From positions 638,649-702,648 of the forward strand of contig NZ_KQ948763.1 in the NCBI RefSeq assembly GCF_001514205.1: DNA of 64,000 nt. The letters run 5' to 3'. How positions within the stretch are numbered: the first letter of the stretch is position 1; every line of letters begins with the position of its first letter. The DNA is from Streptomyces griseoruber (lineage in GTDB: Bacteria; Actinomycetota; Actinomycetes; Streptomycetales; Streptomycetaceae). The notes beneath the pieces were generated by a model. It saw only the letters and a list, made by a program, of their open reading frames with translations, searched no databases and was not told the origin of the DNA. The position numbers and the translations under genes were made by a program. Shown here piece by piece: positions 47,939 to 57,105 of this stretch.

Positions 47939-48682
47939 TCACAGCACGGCCGTCAGGCCCATCCCCGCCGCGACGGTGAGCAGCACCGCGCCGAAGATCC
48001 GCTGGAGGGTGGCGGGGGAGACCCGCGCGGCGAGCCGCCGCCCGTCCCACGCCCCCAGCACGGCCGTCGCCAGGAACGGCATGATCAGCGCCCAGTCCAG
48101 GCCGCTCGCCGTCCAGGCGCGCGCCCCGAGGGCCACCAGCGCGTTGGCGACGATCACCAGCAGACTCGTGCCCACGGCGGCCCCCATGGGCACGGCCAGG
48201 ACACCCACCAGCGCCGGTACGGCGAGAAAGCCGCCGCCGACCCCGAGGAACCCGGTCACCGCGCCGAGACCCGCCCCCGCCCCGGCCGCCCGGGCCGCCG
48301 AGACCGACGCACGCCCGCGTGGGGCACGGCGGCGCAGCATCCGCACGGCCGCCACGGCGGCGAGCACCGCGAACATCGAGGTCAGCACGGACTGCGGGAT
48401 CCGCGCGGAGAGGGCGCCGGCCGTCGCGGCGGGCAGTACACCCGCCGCCGCGAACAGCAGCCCCGCCCGCCAGCGCACCGCCCCCGCGCGCGCGTGGGCC
48501 ACGAGCGCGGTGACCGAGGTGACGATCACGATGACCAGGCTCGCCGTGGTCGCCGAGGCCGGGTCGAAACCCAGCAGATAGATCAGCGCCGGTACGGTCA
48601 GGATGCTGCCGCCCGCCCCCAGCGCGCCCAGGGCGACACCGACCAGGGCCCCGGCGAGCAGCGCCAGCGCGAACGCGCTCAC
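47939..48682 (-). CDS. TSUP (TauE/SafE) family sulfite/thiosulfate permease
   Basis: 247 residues, mostly membrane helices. The typical repeated TSUP pattern is present: ALGAGGSILTVPALIYLLG in the first half and LGVGGGFLAVPALVGVLAVP in the second. Start GTG at 48682 overlaps the stop of the upstream dioxygenase-rhodanese gene (GTGA), so the two are co-translated. It likely exports sulfite or thiosulfate formed by the upstream enzyme. Confidence 0.92.
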   Translation of the reverse strand: MSAFALALLAGALVGVALGALGAGGSILTVPALIYLLGFDPASATTASLVIVIVTSVTALVAHARAGAVRWRAGLLFAAAGVLPAATAGALSARIPQSVLTSMFAVLAAVAAVRMLRRRAPRGRASVSAARAAGAGAGLGAVTGFLGVGGGFLAVPALVGVLAVPMGAAVGTSLLVIVANALVALGARAWTASGLDWALIMPFLATAVLGAWDGRRLAARVSPATLQRIFGAVLLTVAAGMGLTAVL

Positions 48683-50367
48683 CGCACGGTCCCGGCGGCC
48701 CCGCGCGCGCTCTCGACGGGCAGCCCCAGGGCGGCCCACTCCCGCATCCCGCCGACCACGTCGGGCGCGGACACACCCCGCGCGGCGAGCAGCTCGGCCG
48801 CCTGCCGGGAACGGTTGCCGGACCGGCAGATCAGCACCGGGTCCCGGCCGTCGGGCAGCCCCGCCGGCGCGTCCGCCAGCACGGACAGCGGCAGGTGGAC
48901 GGCGCCCGGCGCGTGACCGGCGGCGAACTCGTCCTCCTCACGGACGTCGACCAGCACGGCCGACCCCGCCTGGAGCAGCCGGTGCGCCTGGGCAGGGGTG
49001 ACACGGCTCGTGCCGAGACGCAGACCGGCTCCGGCCGCCGCGGCGAAGCCGTCGTCGACGGCCACCACCGCCCGGCCCGCCGCGTCGAGCAGGGACGCGG
49101 CGATCGCCGCCCGCATCCCGCCCGCGCAGTGCACCCACACCGTGCCGGCCGGCACCTCGTCCAGCCGCCGGTGCAGCTGGTGCACCGGGATGTGGACGCT
49201 GCCCTCGATCCAGCCGGCGGCCCGCTCGCCCTCGCGGCGCACGTCCAGCACGACGACGTCGTCGCGGCGCGCCCGGGCCGCGGCGAGCCCGGCGAAGGTC
49301 GACCGGGGGAAGGAGGCGGGCGCCGTCCCCTCGGGCAGCCAGTCGGCCGGGGAACCGACGGCCGCCGCGGCCGGCCGGTCGATGCCGACCCGGATCAGCT
49401 CCCGCTGCGCCCGGGAGACGTCCTCGGCGCTCGCCGCGAGCAGCGTCACCGGCTTGCCCCACGGAACCATCCAGGCGAGATAGGTCGCCAGCTGCCCGTC
49501 GACCTCGAAGTTGAACGCGCCCGCCACATGCCCCTCGGCGAACGCCACCCGGCCGCGCAGGTCCACCACCCACTCACCGGCCGCGAGCCGCCGGGCGAGC
49601 TCGGCCGCGTCGGCCCGCCGGGGCGGCGTCAGATCCACCGGCGCCGGCCCGCCCGCGTTGGCCGGGCCCATGTGCGCGTAGTACGCGGGCACGTCGTCCA
49701 GACCGGCCAGCAGCTCCTTCACGAACGTGTCCACGTCCTGCGCCAGCGCCGGATTGGACGCCTTCTCCGCGCCGATCGTGCTGCTCTCGCCGCCCGCCTG
49801 CCCGGCGGAACAGAAACTTCCGAAACCGTGCGTCGGCAGCACGGACACCTCGTCGCCCAGCTCGGCCGCGAGCCGGTGCGCGGAGGCGTGCTGCGCCCGG
49901 GCCAGCCGCTCGGTCAGCCGGGGCTCGACCAGGTCCGGGCGGCCCACGCTGCCGATCAGCAGCGACCCGCCGGTGAACGCCGCCACCGGCCGCCCGGACT
50001 CCTGAAGGACGTACGCCGTGTGGTGCGGGGTGTGCCCGGGCGTGGCCACCGCGCGCAGCACCAGGTCCTCGTCGACCGGCTCCAGGTCCCCGTCGGCGAC
50101 CGGCACGCGCGGGTACGCCACCTCCGCCCCGGCCGGCACCAGGTAGCGGGCCCCGGTCAGCCGGGCCAGCTCCAGGCCGCCGGTCACGTAGTCGTTGTGG
50201 ACGTGGGTCTCGGCGACGGCCACGATCCGCACCCCGCGCCGGGCCGCCGCGGCGATCACCCGGTCGATGTCCCGCGGCGGATCCACGACCACCGCGGCCC
50301 GGGCGCCGCCCGCCAGATAGCTGCGGTTTCCCAGCCCCTCGGTCTTCAGGACGTCGGCAAAGAACAC
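48679..50367 (-). CDS. Metallo-beta-lactamase-fold persulfide dioxygenase-like protein with three rhodanese domains
   Basis: 562 residues; GTG at 50367 with GGGAG 6 bases upstream. The MBL domain (about 1-235) has H55-x-H57-x-D59 (THVHNDY), H112 (TPGHTPHH) and H180 (LPTHGFGS), the ETHE1/BlaH pattern, but the metal ligand Asp expected after FTG is Gly (G134). Then come a rhodanese-like domain without a catalytic Cys (about 250-340), an active one (C414 in VHCAGGMR) and a third (C514 in LICRSGNRS). It should oxidise or pass on persulfide sulfur. Two operators lie just upstream, and TSUP follows. Confidence 0.9.
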   Translation of the reverse strand: MFFADVLKTEGLGNRSYLAGGARAAVVVDPPRDIDRVIAAAARRGVRIVAVAETHVHNDYVTGGLELARLTGARYLVPAGAEVAYPRVPVADGDLEPVDEDLVLRAVATPGHTPHHTAYVLQESGRPVAAFTGGSLLIGSVGRPDLVEPRLTERLARAQHASAHRLAAELGDEVSVLPTHGFGSFCSAGQAGGESSTIGAEKASNPALAQDVDTFVKELLAGLDDVPAYYAHMGPANAGGPAPVDLTPPRRADAAELARRLAAGEWVVDLRGRVAFAEGHVAGAFNFEVDGQLATYLAWMVPWGKPVTLLAASAEDVSRAQRELIRVGIDRPAAAAVGSPADWLPEGTAPASFPRSTFAGLAAARARRDDVVVLDVRREGERAAGWIEGSVHIPVHQLHRRLDEVPAGTVWVHCAGGMRAAIAASLLDAAGRAVVAVDDGFAAAAGAGLRLGTSRVTPAQAHRLLQAGSAVLVDVREEDEFAAGHAPGAVHLPLSVLADAPAGLPDGRDPVLICRSGNRSRQAAELLAARGVSAPDVVGGMREWAALGLPVESARGAAGTVR

Positions 50368-50390
50368 GGCACTCTCCCTTGCTGGAAAAT

Positions 50391-50404
50391 TACCCCCGGG
50401 GGTA
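50391..50404. promoter_or_regulatory. CstR-type operator 1 of the dioxygenase-rhodanese gene
   Basis: Perfect palindrome TACCCCCGGGGGTA, 24 bases upstream of the GTG at 50367. It matches the half-sites found at 47575. Confidence 0.75.
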
Positions 50405-50426
50405 TCTGTTCCTCACCGTAACAGAG

Positions 50427-50442
50427 ATACCCCCCGGGGTAT
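50427..50442. promoter_or_regulatory. CstR-type operator 2
   Basis: ATACCCC-CC-GGGGTAT with perfect 7-bp arms, 22 bases from operator 1. Between them lies a TCTGTT/AACAGA inverted repeat (50405-50425) that may belong to the promoter or to the divergent Lrp gene. Confidence 0.75.
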
Positions 50443-50543
50443 TCCGGCGGGTGTTTCCCGGCCCCGGTCCCGCGCGACTTCGCCCGCCCCGGATGGCACC
50501 GTGTCCCCGGACACCCCCGCCCCCGGCCCAGGAGAACCACCCG

Positions 50544-51545
50544 GTGAACCCACCCACGCTCGACGCCCTCGACCTGAAGCTGCTCCAGGCACTGCAACTC
50601 GACGGACGGGCGCCGTTCAGCCGTATCGCCCAGGTCCTGGGGGTCTCCGACCAGACCGTCGCCCGCCGCTTCCGCCGACTGCGCACCACCGCCGGGCTGC
50701 GCGTCCTCGGCATGACCGACGAGGTCCGGCTCGGCCGCAGCAACTGGATCGTCCGGCTGTCCTGCACCCCCGACGTCGCCGACCCGCTCGCCGCCGCCCT
50801 CGCCCGCCGCCCCGACACCATGTACGTCGCCCTGATCTCCGGCGGCACCGAGGTGATGTGCGCGATGCGGCCCCGCAGCCGCCGTGAACGCGACGAACTC
50901 CTCCTCGGCCACCTCCGCCGCACCCCGCGCGTCACCTCGATCAGCGCCCACTGCCTCCTGCACTCCTTCTACGGCGGCCCCCTCGGCTGGCTCACCAAGA
51001 CCGACGCCCTCACCCCCGACGAGGCCGCCGCCCTGCGCCGGGCCCACCCCGGCACACCCGCCGCACCGGTGGACGTCGACCCGGACGACGAACGCCTGCT
51101 CGCCCTGCTCCGCGAGGACGGCCGCGCCCCCCTCACCGAACTCCAGACCGCCACCGGCCTCACCGAGTCCGTGGTCGGCCGCCGCCTGGAGCGGCTGCTC
51201 GCGACCGGCGTGCTCTACTTCGACGTCCAGCACGACGTGGAACCCCTCGGCCAGGAGATCGAGGCGATGCTCTGGCTCACCGTGGAACCGGCCTCCCTGG
51301 CGGGCGCCGGCCACGCCCTGGCCGCCCACCCCGAGGTCCGCTTCGCCGCCGCGACCACCGGTCGGGCCAACCTCTTCGCCGCCACCCTGCACACCGGCCC
51401 CGGCGCCCTCTACGCCTACCTCAGCGAGCGCATCGGCGCCCTGGAGGGCGTACGGTCCGTCGAAACCCTCCTGGCACTCCGTCAGGTGAAACAACTCGCC
51501 TACGACCGGAGTCGCTCCCCGGGCGACCGGGGTGCCCCGCACTAG
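50544..51545 (+). CDS. Tandem Lrp/AsnC-family regulator
   Basis: 333 residues from the GTG at 50544, which has AGGAG upstream. Two full Lrp units are present: HTH LDLKLLQALQLDGRAPFSRI with recognition part VSDQTVARRFRRL and a ligand domain, then a second HTH DERLLALLREDGRAPLTELQ with TGLTESVVGRRLERL and a second ligand domain ending at EGVRSVETLLALRQ. Its own 5' region is shared with the persulfide operators. It starts a co-directional run of peptidase genes and is their likely regulator. Confidence 0.9.
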   Translation: MNPPTLDALDLKLLQALQLDGRAPFSRIAQVLGVSDQTVARRFRRLRTTAGLRVLGMTDEVRLGRSNWIVRLSCTPDVADPLAAALARRPDTMYVALISGGTEVMCAMRPRSRRERDELLLGHLRRTPRVTSISAHCLLHSFYGGPLGWLTKTDALTPDEAAALRRAHPGTPAAPVDVDPDDERLLALLREDGRAPLTELQTATGLTESVVGRRLERLLATGVLYFDVQHDVEPLGQEIEAMLWLTVEPASLAGAGHALAAHPEVRFAAATTGRANLFAATLHTGPGALYAYLSERIGALEGVRSVETLLALRQVKQLAYDRSRSPGDRGAPH

Positions 51546-51577
51546 GCTCGGCAGCCTCCAGCGGAAGGGGCCCGGAC

Positions 51578-52411
51578 GTGAAGATCCTGATCAGCGCCGA
51601 CATGGAGGGCGCCACCGGCGTCACCTGGCCGGCCGACGTGCTGCCGGGGACCCCGCAGTGGGAACGGTGCCGGTCGATGTTCACCTCCGACGTCAACGCG
51701 GCCGCCCTCGGCTTCTTCGACGGCGGCGCCGACGAGGTCGTCGTCAACGAGGCCCACTGGACCATGCGCAACCTCCTCCTCGAACGCCTCGACGACCGCG
51801 TCGAGATGCTCACCGGACGGCACAAGTCCCTCTCCATGGTGGAAGGCGTCCAGCACGCGGACATCGACGGCATCGCCTTCGTCGGCTACCACGCCGGCGC
51901 CGGCATGGAGGGCGTCCTCGCCCACACCTACCTCGCCAACTCCCTCACCGGCGTCTGGCTGAACGACGTACGCGCCAGCGAGGGCCTCCTCAACGCCCAC
52001 GTCGTCGCCGAGTACGGCGTCCCCGTCGTCCTGGTCACCGGCGACGACGTCGCCTGCGAGGACGCCCTCGGCTACGCCCCCGAGGCCCTGAAGGTGGCCG
52101 TCAAGGACCACGTCTCCCGCTACGCCGCCGTGTGCCGGACACCGGCCCGCACCGCCGCCGACATCCGCGCCGCCGCCAAGGAGGCGGCGGCCCTCGCCGT
52201 GCGACGGGATCCGGTCGACGGCGGACCGTACACGGTCGCCGTCGAGGTCGACGCCGAACACCTCGCCCTCGCCGCCACCGTCGTACCCGGCGTGATCCGC
52301 ACCGGCGAACGTAGGATCGCGTACACCAGCGGCACGATGTACGAGTGCATTCGCACCTTCAAGGCGGTCACCACCGTCGTCTCGGCCGCGATCGAGGAGC
52401 AGTACGGCTGA
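51578..52411 (+). CDS. M55 family D-aminopeptidase (DppA-like)
   Basis: 277 residues. The zinc ligands of DppA are conserved: D8 and E10 (SADMEG), H60 (NEAHWTM), H105 (GYHAGAG) and E135 (ASEGLLNA); H116 in LAHTYLANS is also conserved. The enzyme removes N-terminal D-amino acids such as D-Ala from short peptides and forms decamers. GTG at 51578 follows GGAAGGGG. It begins 32 bases after the Lrp gene. Confidence 0.92.
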   Translation: MKILISADMEGATGVTWPADVLPGTPQWERCRSMFTSDVNAAALGFFDGGADEVVVNEAHWTMRNLLLERLDDRVEMLTGRHKSLSMVEGVQHADIDGIAFVGYHAGAGMEGVLAHTYLANSLTGVWLNDVRASEGLLNAHVVAEYGVPVVLVTGDDVACEDALGYAPEALKVAVKDHVSRYAAVCRTPARTAADIRAAAKEAAALAVRRDPVDGGPYTVAVEVDAEHLALAATVVPGVIRTGERRIAYTSGTMYECIRTFKAVTTVVSAAIEEQYG

Positions 52412-52464
52412 AGCGGCACAGCAGCGGCCGAGCAGCAGGGCCGCACGGCGGGAACAGGAGCGGG

Positions 52465-53781
52465 ATGGCTGACGCGCAGGCACGGGACGAGGTCGTCCGG
52501 TTCACCTCCGACCTCATCCGCATCGACACCACCAACCGGGGCGGCGGCGACTGCCGGGAACGGCCCGCCGCCGAGTACGCGGCCGCACGGCTGGCCGACG
52601 CCGGCCTCGAACCCGCCCTCCTCGAACGCACCCCCGGACGCACCAACGTCGTCGCCCGCGTCGAGGGCACCGACCCCCGCGCCGACGCCCTGCTGCTCCA
52701 CGGCCACCTCGACGTCGTCCCCGCCGAGCCCGCCGACTGGACCGTGCACCCCTTCTCCGGCGAGGTCCGCGACGGGGTGGTGTGGGGCCGTGGCGCCGTC
52801 GACATGAAGAACATGGACGCGATGATCCTCGCCGTGGTGCGCGCCTGGGCCCGGCAGGGCGTACGCCCCCGCCGCGACATCGTCCTCGCCTTCACCGCCG
52901 ACGAGGAGGCCAGCGCCGAGGACGGAGCCGGATTCCTCGCCGACCGTCACGCCGCCCTCTTCGAGGGCTGCACCGAAGCCGTCGGCGAGTCCGGCGCGTT
53001 CACCTTCCACGACGGCGCCGGCCGCGAGATCTACCCCATCGCGGCGGGCGAACGCGGCACCGGCTGGCTCCGCCTCACCGCCCGCGGCCGCGCCGGTCAC
53101 GGCTCCAAGGTCAACCGGGAGAACGCCGTCACCCGGCTCGCCGCCGCCGTCACCCGGATCGGCGAGCACACATGGCCCCTGCGCCTCACCCCCACCGTCC
53201 GCGCCGCACTCACCGAACTCGCCGCCCTCTACGGCCTGGAGAGCGCCCTCGACGACCCCGACGCCGTGGACATCCTGCTGAAGAAGCTCGGCCCGGCCGC
53301 CTCCCTCGTCGAGGCGACGGTCCGCAACAGCGCCAACCCGACCATGCTGGAAGCCGGTTACAAGCTCAACGTGATCCCCGGCGAGGCCGTCGCCCATGTC
53401 GACGGACGCTATCTCCCGGGCACCGAGGACGAGTTCGCCACCACCCTCGACGAACTCACCGGCCCCGACGTCGACTGGGAGTTCCGCCACCGCTCCGTCG
53501 CCCTCCAGGCACCCGTCGACGCCCCCCTCTACGCCAAGATGCGGGCCGCCGTCGAGGAGTTCGCCCCCGAGGGGCATGTGGTGCCGTACTGCATGTCCGG
53601 CGGCACCGACGCCAAGCAGTTCTCCCGGCTCGGCATCGACGCCGCCTACGGCTTCGCACCGCTGAAGCTGCCCGAGGGCTTCGACTACCAGGCCCTCTTC
53701 CACGGCGTCGACGAACGCGTCCCCGTCGAGGCCCTGCACTTCGGCGTCCGCGTCCTCGACCGGTTCCTGCGCACGGCCTAG
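52465..53781 (+). CDS. M20 family metallopeptidase
   Basis: 438 residues from the ATG at 52465 with AGGAG upstream. Metal site segments are LLHGHLDVVPAEPADW (His and Asp), VWGRGAVDMKNMDAM (bridging Asp), FTADEEASAEDGA (general base and ligand Glu) and the C-terminal His in SGGTDAKQFSR region. The dimerisation domain lies between. Likely a dipeptidase or acylase in the cytoplasm; follows the M55 gene by 53 bases. Confidence 0.9.
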   Translation: MADAQARDEVVRFTSDLIRIDTTNRGGGDCRERPAAEYAAARLADAGLEPALLERTPGRTNVVARVEGTDPRADALLLHGHLDVVPAEPADWTVHPFSGEVRDGVVWGRGAVDMKNMDAMILAVVRAWARQGVRPRRDIVLAFTADEEASAEDGAGFLADRHAALFEGCTEAVGESGAFTFHDGAGREIYPIAAGERGTGWLRLTARGRAGHGSKVNRENAVTRLAAAVTRIGEHTWPLRLTPTVRAALTELAALYGLESALDDPDAVDILLKKLGPAASLVEATVRNSANPTMLEAGYKLNVIPGEAVAHVDGRYLPGTEDEFATTLDELTGPDVDWEFRHRSVALQAPVDAPLYAKMRAAVEEFAPEGHVVPYCMSGGTDAKQFSRLGIDAAYGFAPLKLPEGFDYQALFHGVDERVPVEALHFGVRVLDRFLRTA

Positions 53782-53796
53782 ACGAGCGGGGAGAAC

Positions 53797-55848
53797 GTGC
53801 AGATCCTGCCGTACGGTTCCTGGCCCTCACCCCTCGACGCCCGCCTCGCCGCGGCCCACGACGGCCGGCCCGAGTACGTCGGCTTCGTCGGCGACGAGGT
53901 GTGGTGGACCGCGCCCCGGCCCACCGAGGACGGCCGCCGCACCCTCGTCCGCCGCCGCACCGACGGCACCGAGGAATCCCTCCTGCCCCCGCCCTGGAAC
54001 GTCCGCAGCCGCGTCCACGAATACGGCGGCCACCCCTGGGCGGCCGCCCGACTCCCCGACGGCCCGCTGCTGGTGTTCGTCCACCACGCCGACCAGCGTC
54101 TGTACGTCCGCGAACCCGGCCACGAGCCGCGCCCGTTGACCCCCCTCTCCGCCCTCGGCGGGGGACTGCGCTGGGCGGAACCCCAGTTGATCATCGATCG
54201 GGGCGAAGTCTGGTGCGTCCTGGAGGAGTTCACCGGACCCGCCCCCACCGACGTCCGCCGTCTCCTGGCCGCCGTCCCCCTCGACGGCTCGGCCGCCCGC
54301 GACCGCACCGCCGTCCGTGAACTCACCGACGACCACCACCGCTTCCTCACCGGCCCCCGCCTCTCACCCGACGGCCGGCACGCCGCCTGGCTGGCCTGGG
54401 ACCATCCCCGGATGCCCTGGGACGGCACCGAGGTGATCGTCGCCGAGGTCACCCCGGACGGACCGGACGGACCCCTGAGCGGGGCCCGGGTGGTGGCGGG
54501 CGGCCCGGCGGAGTCGATCGCCCAGGTGGACTGGCAGCGGTCGACGGGCGGCGGTATGCAGTCCGCGGTCGACGGCGTGCGGTCCGCGGGCGACCGTATG
54601 CAATCCACCGGCGATCGTATCCAGCCCACGGGCGACCGCCTCCTGTATGCAAGCGACCGCACCGGCTGGTGGAACCTCTACCGGGACCACGAACCCCTCT
54701 GCCCCCGCGAGGAGGAGTTCGGCGGCGCCCTCTGGAAGCTCGGCCTGCGCTGGTTCGCCCCCCTCGACAACGGGCTCGTCGCCGTCGTGCACGGCCGGGG
54801 CGCCACCGCCCTCGGCATCCTCGACCCGGAGACCGGGGAGCTGGTCGACGCGGCGGGGCCGTGGACGGAGTTCGCGTCCACGCTGGCCGTGCGCGGGGAC
54901 CGGGTGGTCGCGGTGGCGGCCAGTCCGCGGACCGGCTACGAGGTGGTGGAGCTGGACGCCCGGACCGGGCGCGCCCGGGTGATCGGGGGTGCGCACGAGG
55001 ACGCGGTGGATCCGGTGTACTACCCCGAGCCGCAGATCCGCACCTTCGCCGGCCCCGACGGGCGGGAGGTGCACGCCCATGTCTACCCACCGCACCACCC
55101 GGCCTGCGCGGCGCCCGGACACGAGCTGCCGCCCTACGTGGTGTGGGCGCACGGCGGGCCCACCGACCGGGCGCCGCTGGTGCTGGATCTGGAGATCGCC
55201 TACTTCACCTCCCGGGGCATCGGGGTCGCCGAGGTCGACTACGGCGGGTCGACCGGATACGGGCGGGAGTACCGGGAGCGGCTGCGGGAGCAGTGGGGAG
55301 TGGTGGACGTCGAGGACTGCGCCGCCGTCGCCCGGGCACTCGCCGACGAGGGCACCGCCGACCGGGACCGGCTGGCGATCCGCGGCGGCAGCGCCGGCGG
55401 CTGGACCGCCGCCGCCTCGCTGACCGGCACCGAGGTGTATGCGTGCGCCACCATCCGGTATCCCGTACTGGACCTGGTGGGCTGGGCGACCGGCGAGACC
55501 CACGACCTGGAGTCCCGTTACCCGGACACCCTGGTCGGGCCGCTCGCCGAGGTGCCCGCCCGGTACGCGGAGCGCTCGCCCGTCGAGCACGCCGAGCGGA
55601 TCACCGTACCGTTTCTGCTGTTGCAGGGCCTGGACGACGTGATCTGCCCGCCGGTGCAGTGCCAACGGTTCCTGGCCCGGCTGGCGGGGCGGCGGGTGCC
55701 GTACGCCTATCTCGCGTTCGAGGGCGAGGGGCACGGGTTCCGGCGGGCGCAGACCACCGTGCGGGCGCTTGAGGCCGAGCTGTCCCTGTACGCTCAGGTG
55801 TTCGGGCTGCGCCCGCCCGGCATCCCCACCCTGGAGTTCACGCAGTGA
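53797..55848 (+). CDS. S9 family prolyl-oligopeptidase-like peptidase with an internal heptad repeat
   Basis: 683 residues. Residues 1-400 are a beta-propeller (SDRTGWWNLYRD is a typical blade end), the rest the alpha/beta hydrolase domain with nucleophile S532 in GGSAGGWTA, Asp in LQGLDDVICPP and His in FEGEGHGFRRAQ. A run near residues 250-280 repeats a seven-residue unit (DGVRSAG, DRMQSTG, DRIQPTG), not expected in the fold. GTG at 53797 follows GGGGAG, 15 bases after the M20 stop. It cleaves short peptides; specificity unknown. Confidence 0.9.
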   Translation: MQILPYGSWPSPLDARLAAAHDGRPEYVGFVGDEVWWTAPRPTEDGRRTLVRRRTDGTEESLLPPPWNVRSRVHEYGGHPWAAARLPDGPLLVFVHHADQRLYVREPGHEPRPLTPLSALGGGLRWAEPQLIIDRGEVWCVLEEFTGPAPTDVRRLLAAVPLDGSAARDRTAVRELTDDHHRFLTGPRLSPDGRHAAWLAWDHPRMPWDGTEVIVAEVTPDGPDGPLSGARVVAGGPAESIAQVDWQRSTGGGMQSAVDGVRSAGDRMQSTGDRIQPTGDRLLYASDRTGWWNLYRDHEPLCPREEEFGGALWKLGLRWFAPLDNGLVAVVHGRGATALGILDPETGELVDAAGPWTEFASTLAVRGDRVVAVAASPRTGYEVVELDARTGRARVIGGAHEDAVDPVYYPEPQIRTFAGPDGREVHAHVYPPHHPACAAPGHELPPYVVWAHGGPTDRAPLVLDLEIAYFTSRGIGVAEVDYGGSTGYGREYRERLREQWGVVDVEDCAAVARALADEGTADRDRLAIRGGSAGGWTAAASLTGTEVYACATIRYPVLDLVGWATGETHDLESRYPDTLVGPLAEVPARYAERSPVEHAERITVPFLLLQGLDDVICPPVQCQRFLARLAGRRVPYAYLAFEGEGHGFRRAQTTVRALEAELSLYAQVFGLRPPGIPTLEFTQ

Positions 55849-56774
55849 AGGACCTCGTGCGGCCGTCCCGGCTGGCCCCCGGCGCCCGGGTGGCCGTCGT
55901 CGCCCCCAGCGGACCCGTGGCGGAGGAGCGGCTCCAGGCCGGGCTCGATCTGCTGCGCGGCTGGGACCTCGACCCGGTGGCCGCGCCCCACGTCCTGGAC
56001 CGCCACCCGGACCTCGGGCATCTCGCCGGCACCGACGCCGACCGGGCCGCCGACCTCCAGCGGGCCTGGTGCGACCCGTCCGTGGACGCCGTGCTGTGCG
56101 CCCGGGGCGGCTACGGCGCCCAGCGCGTCGTCGACCTGCTGGACTGGGCGGCGATGCGGGCGGCCGGGCCGAAGGTGTTCGTCGGGTTCAGCGACAGCAC
56201 CACGCTCCATGAGGCGTTCGCGGTGCGCCTCGGCCTGGTCACGCTCTACGGCCCGGTCGCCGCCGGCGTCGACTTCGTCAAGAACGCCCGCGCCCAGGAC
56301 CATCTCAGGGCCACCCTCTTCGCCCCCGAGACCGTCCGCACCCTCACCTCCGCCACCCCTGGCCGCACCCTCGCCCCCGGCCGTGCCCGGGGCGTCACCC
56401 TCGGCGGCTGCCTCACCCTCCTCGCCACCGGACACGGCACCCCGCACACCCGGACCGGCGCACGCGGCGGGCTGCTGCTGATCGAGGACGTGGCCGAGCC
56501 GCCGTACGCCGTGGACCGTGCCCTCACCCAGCTGCTGCGCACCGGGTGGCTGGACGGCGTGGCCGGCGTCGCGCTCGGTTCCTGGGACCGCTGCGGGCCG
56601 TACGAGGAGCTGCGGCCGGTGTTCGCCGACCGGCTCGGCGGGCTCGGGGTGCCGGTCGTCGAGGAACTCGGTTTCGGGCACTGCGAGGGCGCGCTGACCG
56701 TGCCCTTCGGGGTGGGCGCCGTGCTCGACGCGGACGCCGGCACCCTCACCCTGGACGAGCCGGCCCTGCGCTGA
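55845..56774 (+). CDS. S66 family LD-carboxypeptidase
   Basis: 309 residues. It cleaves the L,D bond between diamino acid and D-Ala in murein tetrapeptides (LdcA/MccF family). The nucleophile is S116 in VGFSDSTTL; the catalytic Glu is in LLLIEDVAEPPYAVDR, and the His in GFGHCEGALTVPFG. LCARGGYGAQR is the conserved preceding loop. GTG start overlaps the S9 stop (GTGA). No signal peptide, so it acts on recycled or imported peptides. Confidence 0.93.
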   Translation: MKDLVRPSRLAPGARVAVVAPSGPVAEERLQAGLDLLRGWDLDPVAAPHVLDRHPDLGHLAGTDADRAADLQRAWCDPSVDAVLCARGGYGAQRVVDLLDWAAMRAAGPKVFVGFSDSTTLHEAFAVRLGLVTLYGPVAAGVDFVKNARAQDHLRATLFAPETVRTLTSATPGRTLAPGRARGVTLGGCLTLLATGHGTPHTRTGARGGLLLIEDVAEPPYAVDRALTQLLRTGWLDGVAGVALGSWDRCGPYEELRPVFADRLGGLGVPVVEELGFGHCEGALTVPFGVGAVLDADAGTLTLDEPALR

Positions 56775-56810
56775 CGTGCGGGGCGGCCGCTCGCGGCCCA
56801 CCCTGGACGT

Positions 56811-57086
56811 ATGACCGCGAAGTCCGCGAAGACGGCGAAGTCCGCGAAGGCCTCCGGGACGCACCGCGGCTCCGGTGGCTGGCGCGCGTCGCTGACGCCC
56901 GGCCGGGTCACCATGCTGGTGCTCGCCGCGCTCACTCTGATCTTCATCTTCGAGAACACCCAGGAGACCAGGATCAGACTGCTGATCCCCGAGGTGACCA
57001 TGCCGCTGTGGGCGGCGCTGCTCGCCACCGGGCTGATCGGCGCGCTGTGCGGGGCGTACTTCCGTATGGGCCGCCGTCGCCGCTGA
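56811..57086 (+). CDS. LapA-family small membrane protein
   Basis: 91 residues. A Lys/Ala-rich start is followed by two transmembrane helices (VTMLVLAALTLIFIFEN and WAALLATGLIGALCGAYF) around the family signature ENTQETRIRLLIPEV, as in DUF1049/LapA proteins. The ribosome binding site is weak. Function unknown; E. coli LapA works in envelope lipid control. Confidence 0.85.
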   Translation: MTAKSAKTAKSAKASGTHRGSGGWRASLTPGRVTMLVLAALTLIFIFENTQETRIRLLIPEVTMPLWAALLATGLIGALCGAYFRMGRRRR

Positions 57087-57105
57087 CCGGCCGTAGGCTG
57101 GCGGG

